Shown here: positions 1 through 7,842 of the stretch, in pieces
Layout: every line of letters starts with the position of its first letter
Numbering within the stretch: the first letter of the stretch is position 1
Source of the DNA: Pelagibacterales bacterium SAG-MED22
GTDB lineage: Bacteria > Pseudomonadota > Alphaproteobacteria > Pelagibacterales > Pelagibacteraceae
Assembly (NCBI GenBank): GCA_014653985.1
Contig: JACWDT010000001.1
Location: 372,001-436,000 of the forward strand
Length of the DNA: 64,000 nt
Reading direction: 5' to 3'
Position numbers and translations under genes: made by a program
Notes under the pieces: model-generated
The model's database searches: none
What the model was told of the DNA's origin: nothing
Seen by the model: only the letters and a program-made list of their open reading frames with translations

Positions 1-1
1 T

Positions 2-256
2 TTAGATACAGTTCAGGTTTGCTTTGAAGCTTTCAAAGCAAATAAGTGCCGATATTATAGTATAAGCAATAAAAACTCTTATTCGATACTAGAGGTTGCA
101 AAAATGTTCAAAAGAGAAATAATTTTTTTAAAACCAAGACCAGGAGAAAGGTATGCATCTGCTTTAACTAAAATCTCATCTAACAACAAAATAATTCATA
201 AATATGGAAAAATACATTTGAAAGATTACATAAGTTCCTTTATTAAGTTCCAATAA
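2..256 (+). CDS. NAD-dependent sugar-nucleotide epimerase/dehydratase, C-terminal part
   Basis: Open reading frame entering from the left edge and stopping at 254-256; 84 residues are visible. The segment around '[16 protein letters not shown]' followed by '[13 protein letters not shown]' matches the C-terminal substrate-binding part of extended short-chain dehydrogenases (UDP-glucose 4-epimerase / GDP-mannose dehydratase type), where a PxRPGE(R/D) motif precedes the last helices. The Rossmann domain lies outside the window, so the exact sugar nucleotide cannot be named. It is followed after 2 bases by rpmJ on the same strand. Confidence 0.7.
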   Translation, partial: LDTVQVCFEAFKANKCRYYSISNKNSYSILEVAKMFKREIIFLKPRPGERYASALTKISSNNKIIHKYGKIHLKDYISSFIKFQ

Positions 257-258
257 TT

Positions 259-384
259 ATGAAAATTAAAAGCTCATTAAAATCTATTAAAAAAAGAGAT
301 CTAAACTCAAAACTAGTAAGAAGAAGAGGAAGAGTTTATGTCATTAATAAAACTAACCCTAAATTTAAAGCAAGACAGAAATAA
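259..384 (+). CDS. rpmJ: 50S ribosomal protein L36 (zinc-free form)
   Basis: A 41-residue, very basic protein starting [14 protein letters not shown] and ending [12 protein letters not shown]. This is the bacterial L36 pattern with the conserved [20 protein letters not shown] core. There is no cysteine, so it is the C-minus form without the zinc ribbon, as is usual in Alphaproteobacteria. The protein sits in the large subunit near 23S rRNA. It starts 2 bases after the upstream epimerase stop and is followed by a tiny membrane-protein gene. Confidence 0.9.
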   Translation: MKIKSSLKSIKKRDLNSKLVRRRGRVYVINKTNPKFKARQK

Positions 385-389
385 TTTTT

Positions 390-500
390 ATGGATAATGA
401 AAACCATAAAAGTACATGGAACAATTTTACAAAGTTTGTGTTGTGGGGAACAGTCGCAGTTATAGGTGTTTTAATTTTAATGGCAATATTCTTGCTATAA
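390..500 (+). CDS. aa3-type cytochrome c oxidase subunit IV-like small membrane protein
   Basis: A 36-residue protein with a polar N-terminus (MDNENHKSTWNNFTKF) and one transmembrane helix (about residues 17-36). Small proteins of this shape, with an N-terminal tryptophan-containing polar stretch and one C-terminal helix, are known in Alphaproteobacteria as the aa3-type oxidase subunit IV family, and they often lie directly upstream of pntA. The position 9 bases before the transhydrogenase genes supports the call. The sequence is short, so identification rests on pattern and context. Confidence 0.65.
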   Translation: MDNENHKSTWNNFTKFVLWGTVAVIGVLILMAIFLL

Positions 501-509
501 GATCAATGT

Positions 510-1598
510 ATGAAAATCGCTTCTATTTTAGAAAATCAAAAAATTGAAAAAAGAATTGCGATTACTCCTGAGATAGCAAAAAAATATTTATCACTTGGTT
601 TTGAAGTTTCTTTATCAGAAAATTATGGAAGTCATCTAGGGATTAAAGATCAAGAATATAAAATGTTAGGAGTTTCAATTTTAAAAGATGAAAAAGAAAT
701 TATAACTAATGCAGATATTATTACTCAATTAAGTTTATTAGATGATGGTAAAAATTCTTTATTAAAAGAAAATCAAACATTTATTGGTGTCTTAAATCCC
801 TATGACAATAAAGATAAAATAAGTAATCTAGTTAAAAAAAAAATTAATACTTTTTCACTCGAATTACTTCCAAGGATAACTAGAGCTCAATCTATGGATA
901 TATTATCTTCACAGGCTAATCTTGCTGGTTATAAAGCAGTATTAGAGTCTTTTGCTAACTTTGAGAAAGCAATTCCAATGATGATGACTGCAGCAGGTAC
1001 AATTCCAGCTGCAAAAGTATTAGTAGTTGGTGCAGGTGTTGCAGGATTACAAGCAATTGCAACAGCAAAACGTATGGGCGCAATTGTGTTTGCAACAGAT
1101 GTTAGACTTGCTTCAAAAGAACAGGTTGAAAGTTTAGGGGGAAAATTTTTAACAGTTGAAGATGCAGAGAATTTAGAAACCGAGGGAGGTTATGCTAAAG
1201 AAGCCTCAGACGATTTTAAAAAGAAGCAAGAAGAACTATTATCAGAAACATTAAAAAAAATAGATATTGTGATTTGTACAGCTTTAATTCCAGGAAAAAA
1301 AGCCCCAGTGATTATTAAAGAACCTATGATTGATAATATGAGGTCTGGTTCAATAATTTATGATCTTGCAGCTATTCAAGGTGGTAACACAGCCCATACA
1401 AAAGTTGATGAAGTTGTAAATAAAAATGGAGTTAAAATAATGGGGGAGAGCAACATTTTAAATAAACTTCCAACCTCTGCATCAAATTTATACGCAAAAA
1501 ATGTTTTTAACTTTGTTTCAAATTTATATGATAAAGAAAATAAAAAAATAAACATCAATTTAGATGACGAAATTATTGAGAAAACTTTAATTAAGTAA
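510..1598 (+). CDS. pntAA: Proton-translocating NAD(P) transhydrogenase, alpha subunit part 1 (NAD-binding domain I)
   Basis: The 362-residue soluble domain I of the transhydrogenase that reduces NADP+ with NADH at the expense of the proton gradient. The NAD-binding fold is visible as VVGAGVAGL at about residues 172-180 and the family motif PRITRAQSMD at 121-130. It ends before the membrane segments, which are encoded separately by the next gene (the E. coli PntA is one longer chain). Its stop overlaps the next start by one base (TAATG), so pntAA-pntAB-pntB form an operon. It is a likely main NADPH source for biosynthesis here. Confidence 0.95.
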   Translation: MKIASILENQKIEKRIAITPEIAKKYLSLGFEVSLSENYGSHLGIKDQEYKMLGVSILKDEKEIITNADIITQLSLLDDGKNSLLKENQTFIGVLNPYDNKDKISNLVKKKINTFSLELLPRITRAQSMDILSSQANLAGYKAVLESFANFEKAIPMMMTAAGTIPAAKVLVVGAGVAGLQAIATAKRMGAIVFATDVRLASKEQVESLGGKFLTVEDAENLETEGGYAKEASDDFKKKQEELLSETLKKIDIVICTALIPGKKAPVIIKEPMIDNMRSGSIIYDLAAIQGGNTAHTKVDEVVNKNGVKIMGESNILNKLPTSASNLYAKNVFNFVSNLYDKENKKININLDDEIIEKTLIK

Positions 1599-1906
1599 TG
1601 GAAATAGATCCTTTTATATTTAGATTAAGTATTTTTATCCTTTCAATTTTTATTGGATATTATGTAGTTTGGAGTGTAACTCCATCACTTCATACTCCTC
1701 TGATGTCAGTTACTAATGCAATTTCATCAGTAATAATTGTTGGAGCAATTATTGCAGGATTGGCCGGAAATTCTGATACTATATTTAATACTTCAAGTAT
1801 CTTTGGATTCTTAGCAATTTCATTAGCTGCAATTAATATTTTTGGTGGCTTCCTAGTAACGCAAAGAATGCTTTCAATGTATAAAAAAAAGAAAAAGGAT
1901 AAATAA
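1598..1906 (+). CDS. pntAB: NAD(P) transhydrogenase alpha subunit part 2 (membrane domain)
   Basis: A 102-residue, very hydrophobic protein with an N-terminal helix, the conserved tract TPSLHTPLMSVTNAISSVI (about residues 28-46), and two further helices ending in a lysine-rich tail. This is the small membrane part of the alpha subunit, forming the proton channel with PntB. Start and stop each overlap a neighbour by one base (TAATG), implying translational coupling within the pnt operon. Confidence 0.95.
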   Translation: MEIDPFIFRLSIFILSIFIGYYVVWSVTPSLHTPLMSVTNAISSVIIVGAIIAGLAGNSDTIFNTSSIFGFLAISLAAINIFGGFLVTQRMLSMYKKKKKDK

Positions 1907-3303
1907 TGTTATCACCAAATTTATCAGCCATATTTTATTTAATTTCAGGAGTGTTATTTATTCTAGCTTTAAGAGGACTTTCTTCACCAGAAACATCTAG
2001 ACAAGGAAATTTCTTTGGAATTATAGGAATGGCCATTGCAGTTACAGTCACATTTTTATTAATTGGTAATTTTTCAAGTGGATTTGTAGTCGTATTAATA
2101 TTTCTTTTGATAGGAGGATTAATTGGTGCTTTTATTGCTTACAAAATTCCAATGACAGCAATGCCTGAATTAGTCGCTGGTTTTCATAGTTTAGTTGGTC
2201 TTGCAGCTGTGTTTGTCGCTATAGCTGCTTTTTTAAATCCAGAAGCTTTTAATTTAGGGTCACCTGGTAATATAAAACTCGGTAGTTTAATTGAGATGTC
2301 AATTGGGGCAGCAGTTGGAGCGATAACTTTTTCTGGTTCAATTATTGCTTTTTTAAAACTCCAAGGGATAATGTCAGGTTCCCCTATAACGTTTAAAGGT
2401 CAACATCCACTAAATGCCTTAATTTTAATTTCAATAATTGTTGTTACTTATTTACTTTGTTCAACGCAGTCTCCAAATTTATTTTGGATATTACTCGCAA
2501 TATCTTTTTTAATTGGTTTTTTATTAATAATTCCAATTGGTGGAGCAGATATGCCAGTGGTGATTTCAATGTTAAATTCATACTCAGGCTGGGCTGCGGC
2601 TGGTATTGGATTTACTTTAGAAAATACCGCATTAATAATCACTGGTGCATTAGTTGGATCCTCTGGGGCAATTTTATCTTACATAATGTGTAAAGGAATG
2701 AATAGATCATTCTTTAATGTAATATTAGGAGGATTTGGTGCAACTGAGCAATCAAGTTTACAACAAAATAAAGAACAAAGACCAGTAAAAAGTGGTAATG
2801 CAGATGATGCTGCTTTTTTGATGAAAAATGCATCATCAGTAATAATTGTTCCAGGTTATGGGATGGCTGTTGCACAAGCACAACATGCTTTAAGAGAAAT
2901 GGTTGATACTTTAAAAAAAAATGACATAAAGGTTTCATACGCAATTCACCCTGTAGCTGGTCGAATGCCAGGACACATGAATGTACTTTTGGCTGAAGCA
3001 AATGTTCCTTATGATGAGGTATTTGAATTAGAAGAAATAAATAATGATTTTGCTAATGCAGATGTTGCATTTGTAATAGGTGCTAACGATGTAACTAATC
3101 CAGTTGCAAAAACAGATCCACAAAGTCCAATTTATGGAATGCCAGTTTTGGACGTTGAAAAGTGTAAATCTGTTTTATTTGTAAAAAGAAGTTTATCCCC
3201 TGGTTATGCTGGAATTGATAATGATTTATTTTATAAAGAAAATACGCTCATGTTATTTGCAGATGCAAAAAAAATGACAGAAGATATTACAAAAAATTTA
3301 TAG
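1906..3303 (+). CDS. pntB: NAD(P) transhydrogenase beta subunit
   Basis: A 465-residue protein with about eight membrane helices in the first 265 residues, then a soluble NADP(H)-binding domain III. The domain III signature GYGMAVAQAQ is near residues 317-326, followed by HPVAGRMPGHMNVLLAEANVPYDEV and the late FVIGANDVTNPVA, all family hallmarks. It is the last gene of the pnt operon, and a transaldolase-like gene follows after 5 bases. Full length for the family. Confidence 0.96.
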   Translation: MLSPNLSAIFYLISGVLFILALRGLSSPETSRQGNFFGIIGMAIAVTVTFLLIGNFSSGFVVVLIFLLIGGLIGAFIAYKIPMTAMPELVAGFHSLVGLAAVFVAIAAFLNPEAFNLGSPGNIKLGSLIEMSIGAAVGAITFSGSIIAFLKLQGIMSGSPITFKGQHPLNALILISIIVVTYLLCSTQSPNLFWILLAISFLIGFLLIIPIGGADMPVVISMLNSYSGWAAAGIGFTLENTALIITGALVGSSGAILSYIMCKGMNRSFFNVILGGFGATEQSSLQQNKEQRPVKSGNADDAAFLMKNASSVIIVPGYGMAVAQAQHALREMVDTLKKNDIKVSYAIHPVAGRMPGHMNVLLAEANVPYDEVFELEEINNDFANADVAFVIGANDVTNPVAKTDPQSPIYGMPVLDVEKCKSVLFVKRSLSPGYAGIDNDLFYKENTLMLFADAKKMTEDITKNL

Positions 3304-3308
3304 GCAAA

Positions 3309-4007
3309 ATGAAAACAAAAATTTTTTGTGATATTGCAGATATATCCTTAATAAAGAAGTTCAACAAAAAAAAAATAGTTAAAGGCTTCACAACCAATCC
3401 AAGCTTAATGAGAAAAGCTGGTGCAAAAAATTATAAATTTTACTCACAACAAATACTAAAATATTGTAAAAATAAGCCGATCTCTTTCGAGGTATTTGCT
3501 GACGATCAAAAATCTATGATAGATCAAGGCAAAAAGATAAATAAATGGGGAAAAAATGTTTATGTTAAAGTGCCTGTTGTTAATTCAAAAAATAAGTTCA
3601 CAGGTGGTGTTATCAAAGAATTAAATAATAAAAATATTAAATTAAACATAACATCAGTTTACACATCAAAACAAACAGAGAAAATTTTAAAAATAATAAA
3701 TAAAAAAACAAAAGTAATAATTTCAATATTTGTAGGAAGAGCTGCAGATACTGGAAAAAACCCAATCCCAGAAATCATTAAAAGCATTAAATTATCAAAG
3801 AAATTTAAAAATGTTGAAATATTATGGGCAAGTGTAAGAGAGCCCTATAATTACCTACAAGCAAAAGAAATAGGCTGTCACATCATAACTATCCCACCAA
3901 CAATAATAGAAAAAATCGAAAATTTTGGCAAAACTTTTGACCAATTAACAATAGAAACAGTAAAAAATTTTTTAATTGACAGTAAAAAATCGAATTTTAA
4001 AATTTGA
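3309..4007 (+). CDS. Transaldolase-like / fructose-6-phosphate aldolase family protein
   Basis: A 232-residue class I aldolase of the transaldolase / FSA family. Key features are the N-terminal FCDIADISLIKKF (the 'DTA...I' strand), KGFTTNPSLMRKAG (TTNPS motif, residues 28-32), and VYVKVPV with the likely Schiff-base lysine at residue 87. The length matches the short FSA/TalC subfamily, but activity (transaldolase versus aldolase) cannot be decided from sequence. It would link hexose and triose phosphates with the tkt gene on the other strand. It converges with the methyltransferase gene with only 4 bases between stops. Confidence 0.85.
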   Translation: MKTKIFCDIADISLIKKFNKKKIVKGFTTNPSLMRKAGAKNYKFYSQQILKYCKNKPISFEVFADDQKSMIDQGKKINKWGKNVYVKVPVVNSKNKFTGGVIKELNNKNIKLNITSVYTSKQTEKILKIINKKTKVIISIFVGRAADTGKNPIPEIIKSIKLSKKFKNVEILWASVREPYNYLQAKEIGCHIITIPPTIIEKIENFGKTFDQLTIETVKNFLIDSKKSNFKI

Positions 4008-4011
4008 TAAG

Positions 4012-4710
4012 TTAAAATCTTTTTTTTGATTTTGTTTTGTCAATAAATATTGATAAACAGTTTTGCTGTTTTTTAAAGAAGACAAAAAATATTTTAGCAA
4101 AAAAAATAATTGTTTTGGTTAGTCGATTTCTTGATTTAATATTATTCAAATCATTTTCGTAATCAAAAATTATTGTATTTTTATTCGTTGGATCTATAGA
4201 TTTTACCAATTTATTTACCTCTCTCTCTGTCCATCTATATACATAATTTGGTATACCTGTATCTAAAAGGCCACCTTTTTCTTTATCTTTTTTAACAGAT
4301 GACACCTCAAATTCTTCTGAAAACTTTATTTTACATGCTAAACGCATAATTAAAGAGTCGTTACCCTCTATGACTAAAACACCTTTTTTGGCAACTCTAT
4401 ACATTTCTGAAATTCCAATATGAGGGACATCAATATGATGCAGAGTAGCATTAGTGATTACATAGTCATATTCAGAATCATTAAACTTTAAATTTCTTAC
4501 ATCAGAATCAAACAAATTTTTACCAACCAACAAATCATAATTGTTTTCAATATTTTTATTGAACTCTTTATGATATGTTATTTTAAAATTTGTATACCCT
4601 AATTTTCTTAATATTTTTATTTCCTTTTCTGAACCACTTATTAATAAAATATTAGAATTTTTACTAATATTTTTCAAAAACATTTTTTCGTAAAAAATCC
4701 ATCTATCCAT
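4012..4710 (-). CDS. Class I SAM-dependent methyltransferase, substrate unknown
   Basis: A 232-residue protein. The glycine-rich SAM loop is degenerate (ILLISGSEKEIKIL near residue 20), but the downstream pattern is characteristic: FNDSEYDYVITNATLHHIDVPHIGISEMYRVAKKGVLVIEG (about residues 75-115), i.e. the motif 'DYV..N..LHHI' and the post-motif 'K.GV.VI.G' of methyltransferase family 11. The C-terminal third is lysine-rich and unrecognised. It lies just beyond the 3' end of the initiator tRNA gene and is convergent with the transaldolase gene. It may be an accessory gene; no pathway can be assigned. Confidence 0.7.
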   Translation of the reverse strand: MDRWIFYEKMFLKNISKNSNILLISGSEKEIKILRKLGYTNFKITYHKEFNKNIENNYDLLVGKNLFDSDVRNLKFNDSEYDYVITNATLHHIDVPHIGISEMYRVAKKGVLVIEGNDSLIMRLACKIKFSEEFEVSSVKKDKEKGGLLDTGIPNYVYRWTEREVNKLVKSIDPTNKNTIIFDYENDLNNIKSRNRLTKTIIFFAKIFFVFFKKQQNCLSIFIDKTKSKKRF

Positions 4711-4736
4711 TATACACTCTTAATAAATTTAATAAT

Positions 4737-4813
<77 letters not shown>

Positions 4814-4819
4814 GTATAC

Positions 4820-5026
4820 TTAAATTCTATTTTTAAGTTTATTTAGCTTCTTAACTCTTTTAATATTCTCTTGAAGAATTCTTTTTTTCTTTTCTGAAGG
4901 TTTTTCATAAGTATTTTTTAATTTAATTACCTTAAAAAAACCATCTCTTTGAAGTTTTCTTTTTAAAACTCTTAGAGCTTGTTCAATATTATTATCTTTA
5001 ACTTCTATTTTAATAACTACCTCCAA
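4820..5026 (-). CDS. rpsU: 30S ribosomal protein S21
   Basis: A 68-residue basic protein starting MEVVIKIEVKDNNIEQALRVLKRKLQRDG, followed by KLKNTYEKPSEKKKR. This matches bS21 (V.V.dne.le.AlrrfKR...r.Gi), with the usual lysine-rich C-terminal helix. bS21 sits on the platform of the small subunit near the anti-Shine-Dalgarno helix and helps mRNA initiation. It is immediately upstream of the initiator tRNA on the same strand, so the two could be cotranscribed. Confidence 0.93.
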   Translation of the reverse strand: MEVVIKIEVKDNNIEQALRVLKRKLQRDGFFKVIKLKNTYEKPSEKKKRILQENIKRVKKLNKLKNRI

Positions 5027-5077
5027 AAAAATGATTAAGTATCACTTTTATAATTTTATGTCTATAAAATTTATTCA

Positions 5078-5659
5078 TTATGCAGATGCAAGATTACTTT
5101 GTTTTTCTTTTTCCTTCTGTTTCTTCTCTCTTTTTATTCTTCTTTCAGCTTTCTCTATTGCATCTAATAAATCTTTTTGAGAGAATAAGTTTAATGCAAC
5201 AGGATCTTTTGGATTTAAATTATTATAATTCCAATAGCTTTTGTTTCTGATTGAAGTAACTGAATTTTTTGTTATTCCAACAAGTTTTGCAATTTGAGAG
5301 TCCTTGAGTAAATTGTGCTGCCTGATAAGCCACAATGCAGAGTCTGGTTTATCTTGTCTTTTTGAAAGTGGTACGTATTTTTTTATTTTCTTTTCTGAAT
5401 TTGATATTTCAATGTCGCTACTTTTAATTTGCAATGGCCTGTTTTCATCATTTGAAGATAATTTTATTTCTTCTCTTGATAACTGACCTGATATTATAGG
5501 ATTGTAAGCTTTAATACCTTTTGCTACTTCACCATCTGCTATTCCTTGAATCTCCACTTCATGTAATTGGCAAAAATCTGCAATTTGCTTAAATGTTAAT
5601 GTCGTATTTTCAACTAGCCAAACAGCAGTAGCCATTGGCATCAAGGGTGCATTTGACAT
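5078..5659 (-). CDS. trcR: DUF1013 / TrcR-type cell-cycle transcriptional regulator
   Basis: A 193-residue protein with the highly conserved alphaproteobacterial N-terminus MSNAPLMPMATAVWLVENTTLTFKQIADFC, followed by HEVEIQGIADGEV. A second helix-turn-helix-like part (DSALWLIRQHNLLKDSQIAKLVGITKNSVTSIRN, about residues 102-138) looks DNA-binding. Proteins of this DUF1013 family are annotated as the cell-cycle regulator TrcR from Caulobacter work. The C-terminus is a lysine/glutamate-rich helix. It abuts rpmE upstream without a gap (5659/5660), so the two are probably one transcript. The symbol is by family only. Confidence 0.8.
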   Translation of the reverse strand: MSNAPLMPMATAVWLVENTTLTFKQIADFCQLHEVEIQGIADGEVAKGIKAYNPIISGQLSREEIKLSSNDENRPLQIKSSDIEISNSEKKIKKYVPLSKRQDKPDSALWLIRQHNLLKDSQIAKLVGITKNSVTSIRNKSYWNYNNLNPKDPVALNLFSQKDLLDAIEKAERRIKREKKQKEKEKQSNLASA

Positions 5660-5890
5660 TTAATTTTTTTTTTCTGATTTGAAATTTTGGAATTTTTTAT
5701 TAAATTTACTTATTCTACCTTTATCCATTAATTTTTGTTTTCCACCTGTCCACGCAGAATGGGATTTAGGATCAATTTCTAACTTCAATAAGTCTCCCTC
5801 AGCTCCCCATGTGGACTTAGTTTCAAATTGACTACCATCTGTCATTTCTACTTTAATTGTGTGGTAGTTTGGGTGAATATCTTTTTTCAT
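5660..5890 (-). CDS. rpmE: 50S ribosomal protein L31 (zinc-free form)
   Basis: A 76-residue protein starting [29 protein letters not shown] and including [24 protein letters not shown], the bL31 pattern. All cysteines of the classic zinc-binding CxxC form are absent, so this is a C-minus L31. It is directly upstream of the DUF1013 gene. The L36 at 259-384 also lacks zinc ligands, so both proteins of the pair that often carry zinc are zinc-free here. Confidence 0.93.
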   Translation of the reverse strand: MKKDIHPNYHTIKVEMTDGSQFETKSTWGAEGDLLKLEIDPKSHSAWTGGKQKLMDKGRISKFNKKFQNFKSEKKN

Positions 5891-5925
5891 AACGAGACTT
5901 ATAGCAAAGGAAATTCAGAACACAA

Positions 5926-6666
5926 TTAAAAGTTCTTCAATTCTTTTATCATTTTATCATTAATTCCATCACTTGAAGCTCTGATATTAATACAATTATT
6001 GTTGAATTTATTTAGATCATTTACTATCCCACCAGCCTCTAACACCATAAGTGATCCAGCTGCCACATCCCAAAGATTAATATTATTATGAAAGTATCCA
6101 TCAAATCTTCCAGCGGCTACATAAGCTAAATCTAAAGCTGCACAGCCAGTGTAGCGCATATTAAAATTACTAAATTTTACTCCATCATGATTACTCGAAA
6201 ACAAACAATCATCTATAACATTCTTTTTTGATACTCTTAATCTTTGGTTATTGAGATAAGATCCTTTATTTTTCTCAGCAAAAAACATTTCGTCTTTGAT
6301 AGGATCAAAAATTAAACCACTTACTATTTCTTTATTTGACTGTAAAGCAATACAAATTGCAAAATGTGGGATACCATGAAGAAAATTTGTTGTTCCGTCA
6401 ATTGGATCAATAATCCAAATATTTTCCTCATCCTTATTTTTTATTTTTCCAATCTCTTCAGAAAGGAAAGAGTAATTCTTTTTTGTCTTACTAAGTTCCT
6501 CAATAATAATATTTTCAACACGTTTATCTGTTTTAGTAACAAAATCTCTAGGACCCTTTTTAGAAATTTGTAATTTTTCAACTTCTCCAAAATCTCTAAT
6601 TACTAACTTAGATGCTTTCTCAGCAGCCTTTATCATAACATTAAGATTTGAAGATATTGAAATCAT
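5926..6666 (-). CDS. suhB: Inositol-monophosphatase family phosphatase (SuhB-like)
   Basis: A 246-residue member of the lithium-sensitive phosphatase family. The metal-binding motifs are complete: an EE pair near residues 70-71 (FLSEEIG), WIIDPIDGTTNF at 84-95 with D87, D90 and G91, and LWDVAAGSLMVLEAGG near the C-terminus. Substrates of the family include myo-inositol-1-phosphate and related sugar phosphates; SuhB of E. coli also acts in rRNA transcription. It is four bases downstream of efp, at the tail of the tkt-to-efp transcription unit. The specific substrate is not decidable from sequence. Confidence 0.88.
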   Translation of the reverse strand: MISISSNLNVMIKAAEKASKLVIRDFGEVEKLQISKKGPRDFVTKTDKRVENIIIEELSKTKKNYSFLSEEIGKIKNKDEENIWIIDPIDGTTNFLHGIPHFAICIALQSNKEIVSGLIFDPIKDEMFFAEKNKGSYLNNQRLRVSKKNVIDDCLFSSNHDGVKFSNFNMRYTGCAALDLAYVAAGRFDGYFHNNINLWDVAAGSLMVLEAGGIVNDLNKFNNNCINIRASSDGINDKMIKELKNF

Positions 6667-6670
6667 ATTT

Positions 6671-7231
6671 CTAAATTTTTTTTAGGTATTCTAAATTTCT
6701 TGTATCAATTATTACCTCGTCTCCTGACTCAATGAATGGAGGTACTTGAATATTTAATCCATTATCAAGAGTTGCAGGTTTGTATGATGACGAAACTGTT
6801 TGTCCTTTTAAAGCTGCATCAGTTGTTTCTATTTTACACTTTACTTGGTTAGGAAGTTCAACTGAAATTGGATTTTCATTATAGAAATTTACAGAAACTT
6901 CAAGATTTTCTGATAAAAATTTTCCCCGATCTCCAATCACATCTTTTTTAATTTCTATTTGTTCAAAGCTTTTTGGGTTCATAAAAAAATAATAACTTTC
7001 ATCCTCATAAAGATAATTAAATTTTGTTTCCTCTAGTGAGGCCTTTTCAACAGTTTCACTTGATCTAAATCTTTCATTTAACTTCGTATTTTTTCCCACA
7101 CTTTTCATTTCAACTTGGGCGAATGCACCACCTTTACCGGGTTTAACATGCTGAGTTTTTAAAACTTGCCATAAATCATTCTTATATTCCAAAAGCATTC
7201 CAACTCTTATTTCACCAGCATTAATTTTCAT
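6671..7231 (-). CDS. efp: Translation elongation factor P
   Basis: A 186-residue, three-domain EF-P. The N-terminal KOW-like domain ends in the loop HVKPGKGGAF with the modifiable lysine at residue 33. The C-terminal OB domain contains LKGQTVSSSYKPATLDNGLNIQVPPFIESGDEVIIDT, the family signature. EF-P rescues ribosomes at polyproline stretches. No lysine-modification genes (epmA/epmB) are in the window. The start overlaps the thiE stop by 4 bases (ATGA), indicating coupling. Confidence 0.96.
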   Translation of the reverse strand: MKINAGEIRVGMLLEYKNDLWQVLKTQHVKPGKGGAFAQVEMKSVGKNTKLNERFRSSETVEKASLEETKFNYLYEDESYYFFMNPKSFEQIEIKKDVIGDRGKFLSENLEVSVNFYNENPISVELPNQVKCKIETTDAALKGQTVSSSYKPATLDNGLNIQVPPFIESGDEVIIDTRNLEYLKKI

Positions 7232-7842
7232 TTTAATCTCTTTATTGCTTCTAAGGGTTTATATTTTTTATTATTCCAAACGTAGCCTGAGATAGCTAAA
7301 AAATTTGCATTGTTCAATAACAGATTTTTATAGTTTTCAGAATTAATACCTCCAATAGCTACAATTGGGGTTTTGGTAATTTTTGTAATCTTTTTTAAAA
7401 TTTTGACATGCGCTATATAATTAGTCTTTTTAGTTCTAGAAGGATAAAAAGCTCCAAACGCTAAATAACTTGCTTTAGCCTTAATAGCTCTCTTTGCTAA
7501 GGTTATAGAATTATGGCAGGTAATACCTATAATTTTTTTGCCAATTATCTTCTTAACTTGTTTTATATCCATATCTTTTTGACCTAAATGACAACCATCG
7601 GCACCCAATCCTATTGCAAGTATTGGATCATCATTGATTAAAAATTTTACTTTATTTTTTTTACAGATATTTTTAATTTTTTGTCCAATCAAAATTTTAT
7701 GTTTGAAGGAATACTTTTTGAGCCTTAATTGAAAAAAGCTAATCTTACCTGTTTCTAGTACTTTTTGAAGATCTTTAAAAAATTTTTTATAAATTTTGTT
7801 AGGAGAAATAAGATAAATAAATTTTTTTTTATTTACTCTCAA
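7228..7842 (-). CDS. thiE: Thiamine-phosphate synthase
   Basis: A 204-residue TIM-barrel enzyme joining the pyrimidine (HMP-PP) and thiazole phosphate parts into thiamine phosphate. Visible motifs: QLRLKKYS near the N-terminus, FLINDDPILAIGLGADGCHLGQKDMD (about residues 63-88), GITCHNS and YLAFGAFYPSRTK, then IVAIGGI. The N-terminus overlaps the end of fba by 14 bases. With thiD at 26771 the two genes cover the late steps, while no thiC or thiazole genes occur in this window. I see no TPP riboswitch upstream; it appears to be read from the carbon-metabolism operon. Confidence 0.92.
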   Translation of the reverse strand: MRVNKKKFIYLISPNKIYKKFFKDLQKVLETGKISFFQLRLKKYSFKHKILIGQKIKNICKKNKVKFLINDDPILAIGLGADGCHLGQKDMDIKQVKKIIGKKIIGITCHNSITLAKRAIKAKASYLAFGAFYPSRTKKTNYIAHVKILKKITKITKTPIVAIGGINSENYKNLLLNNANFLAISGYVWNNKKYKPLEAIKRLK

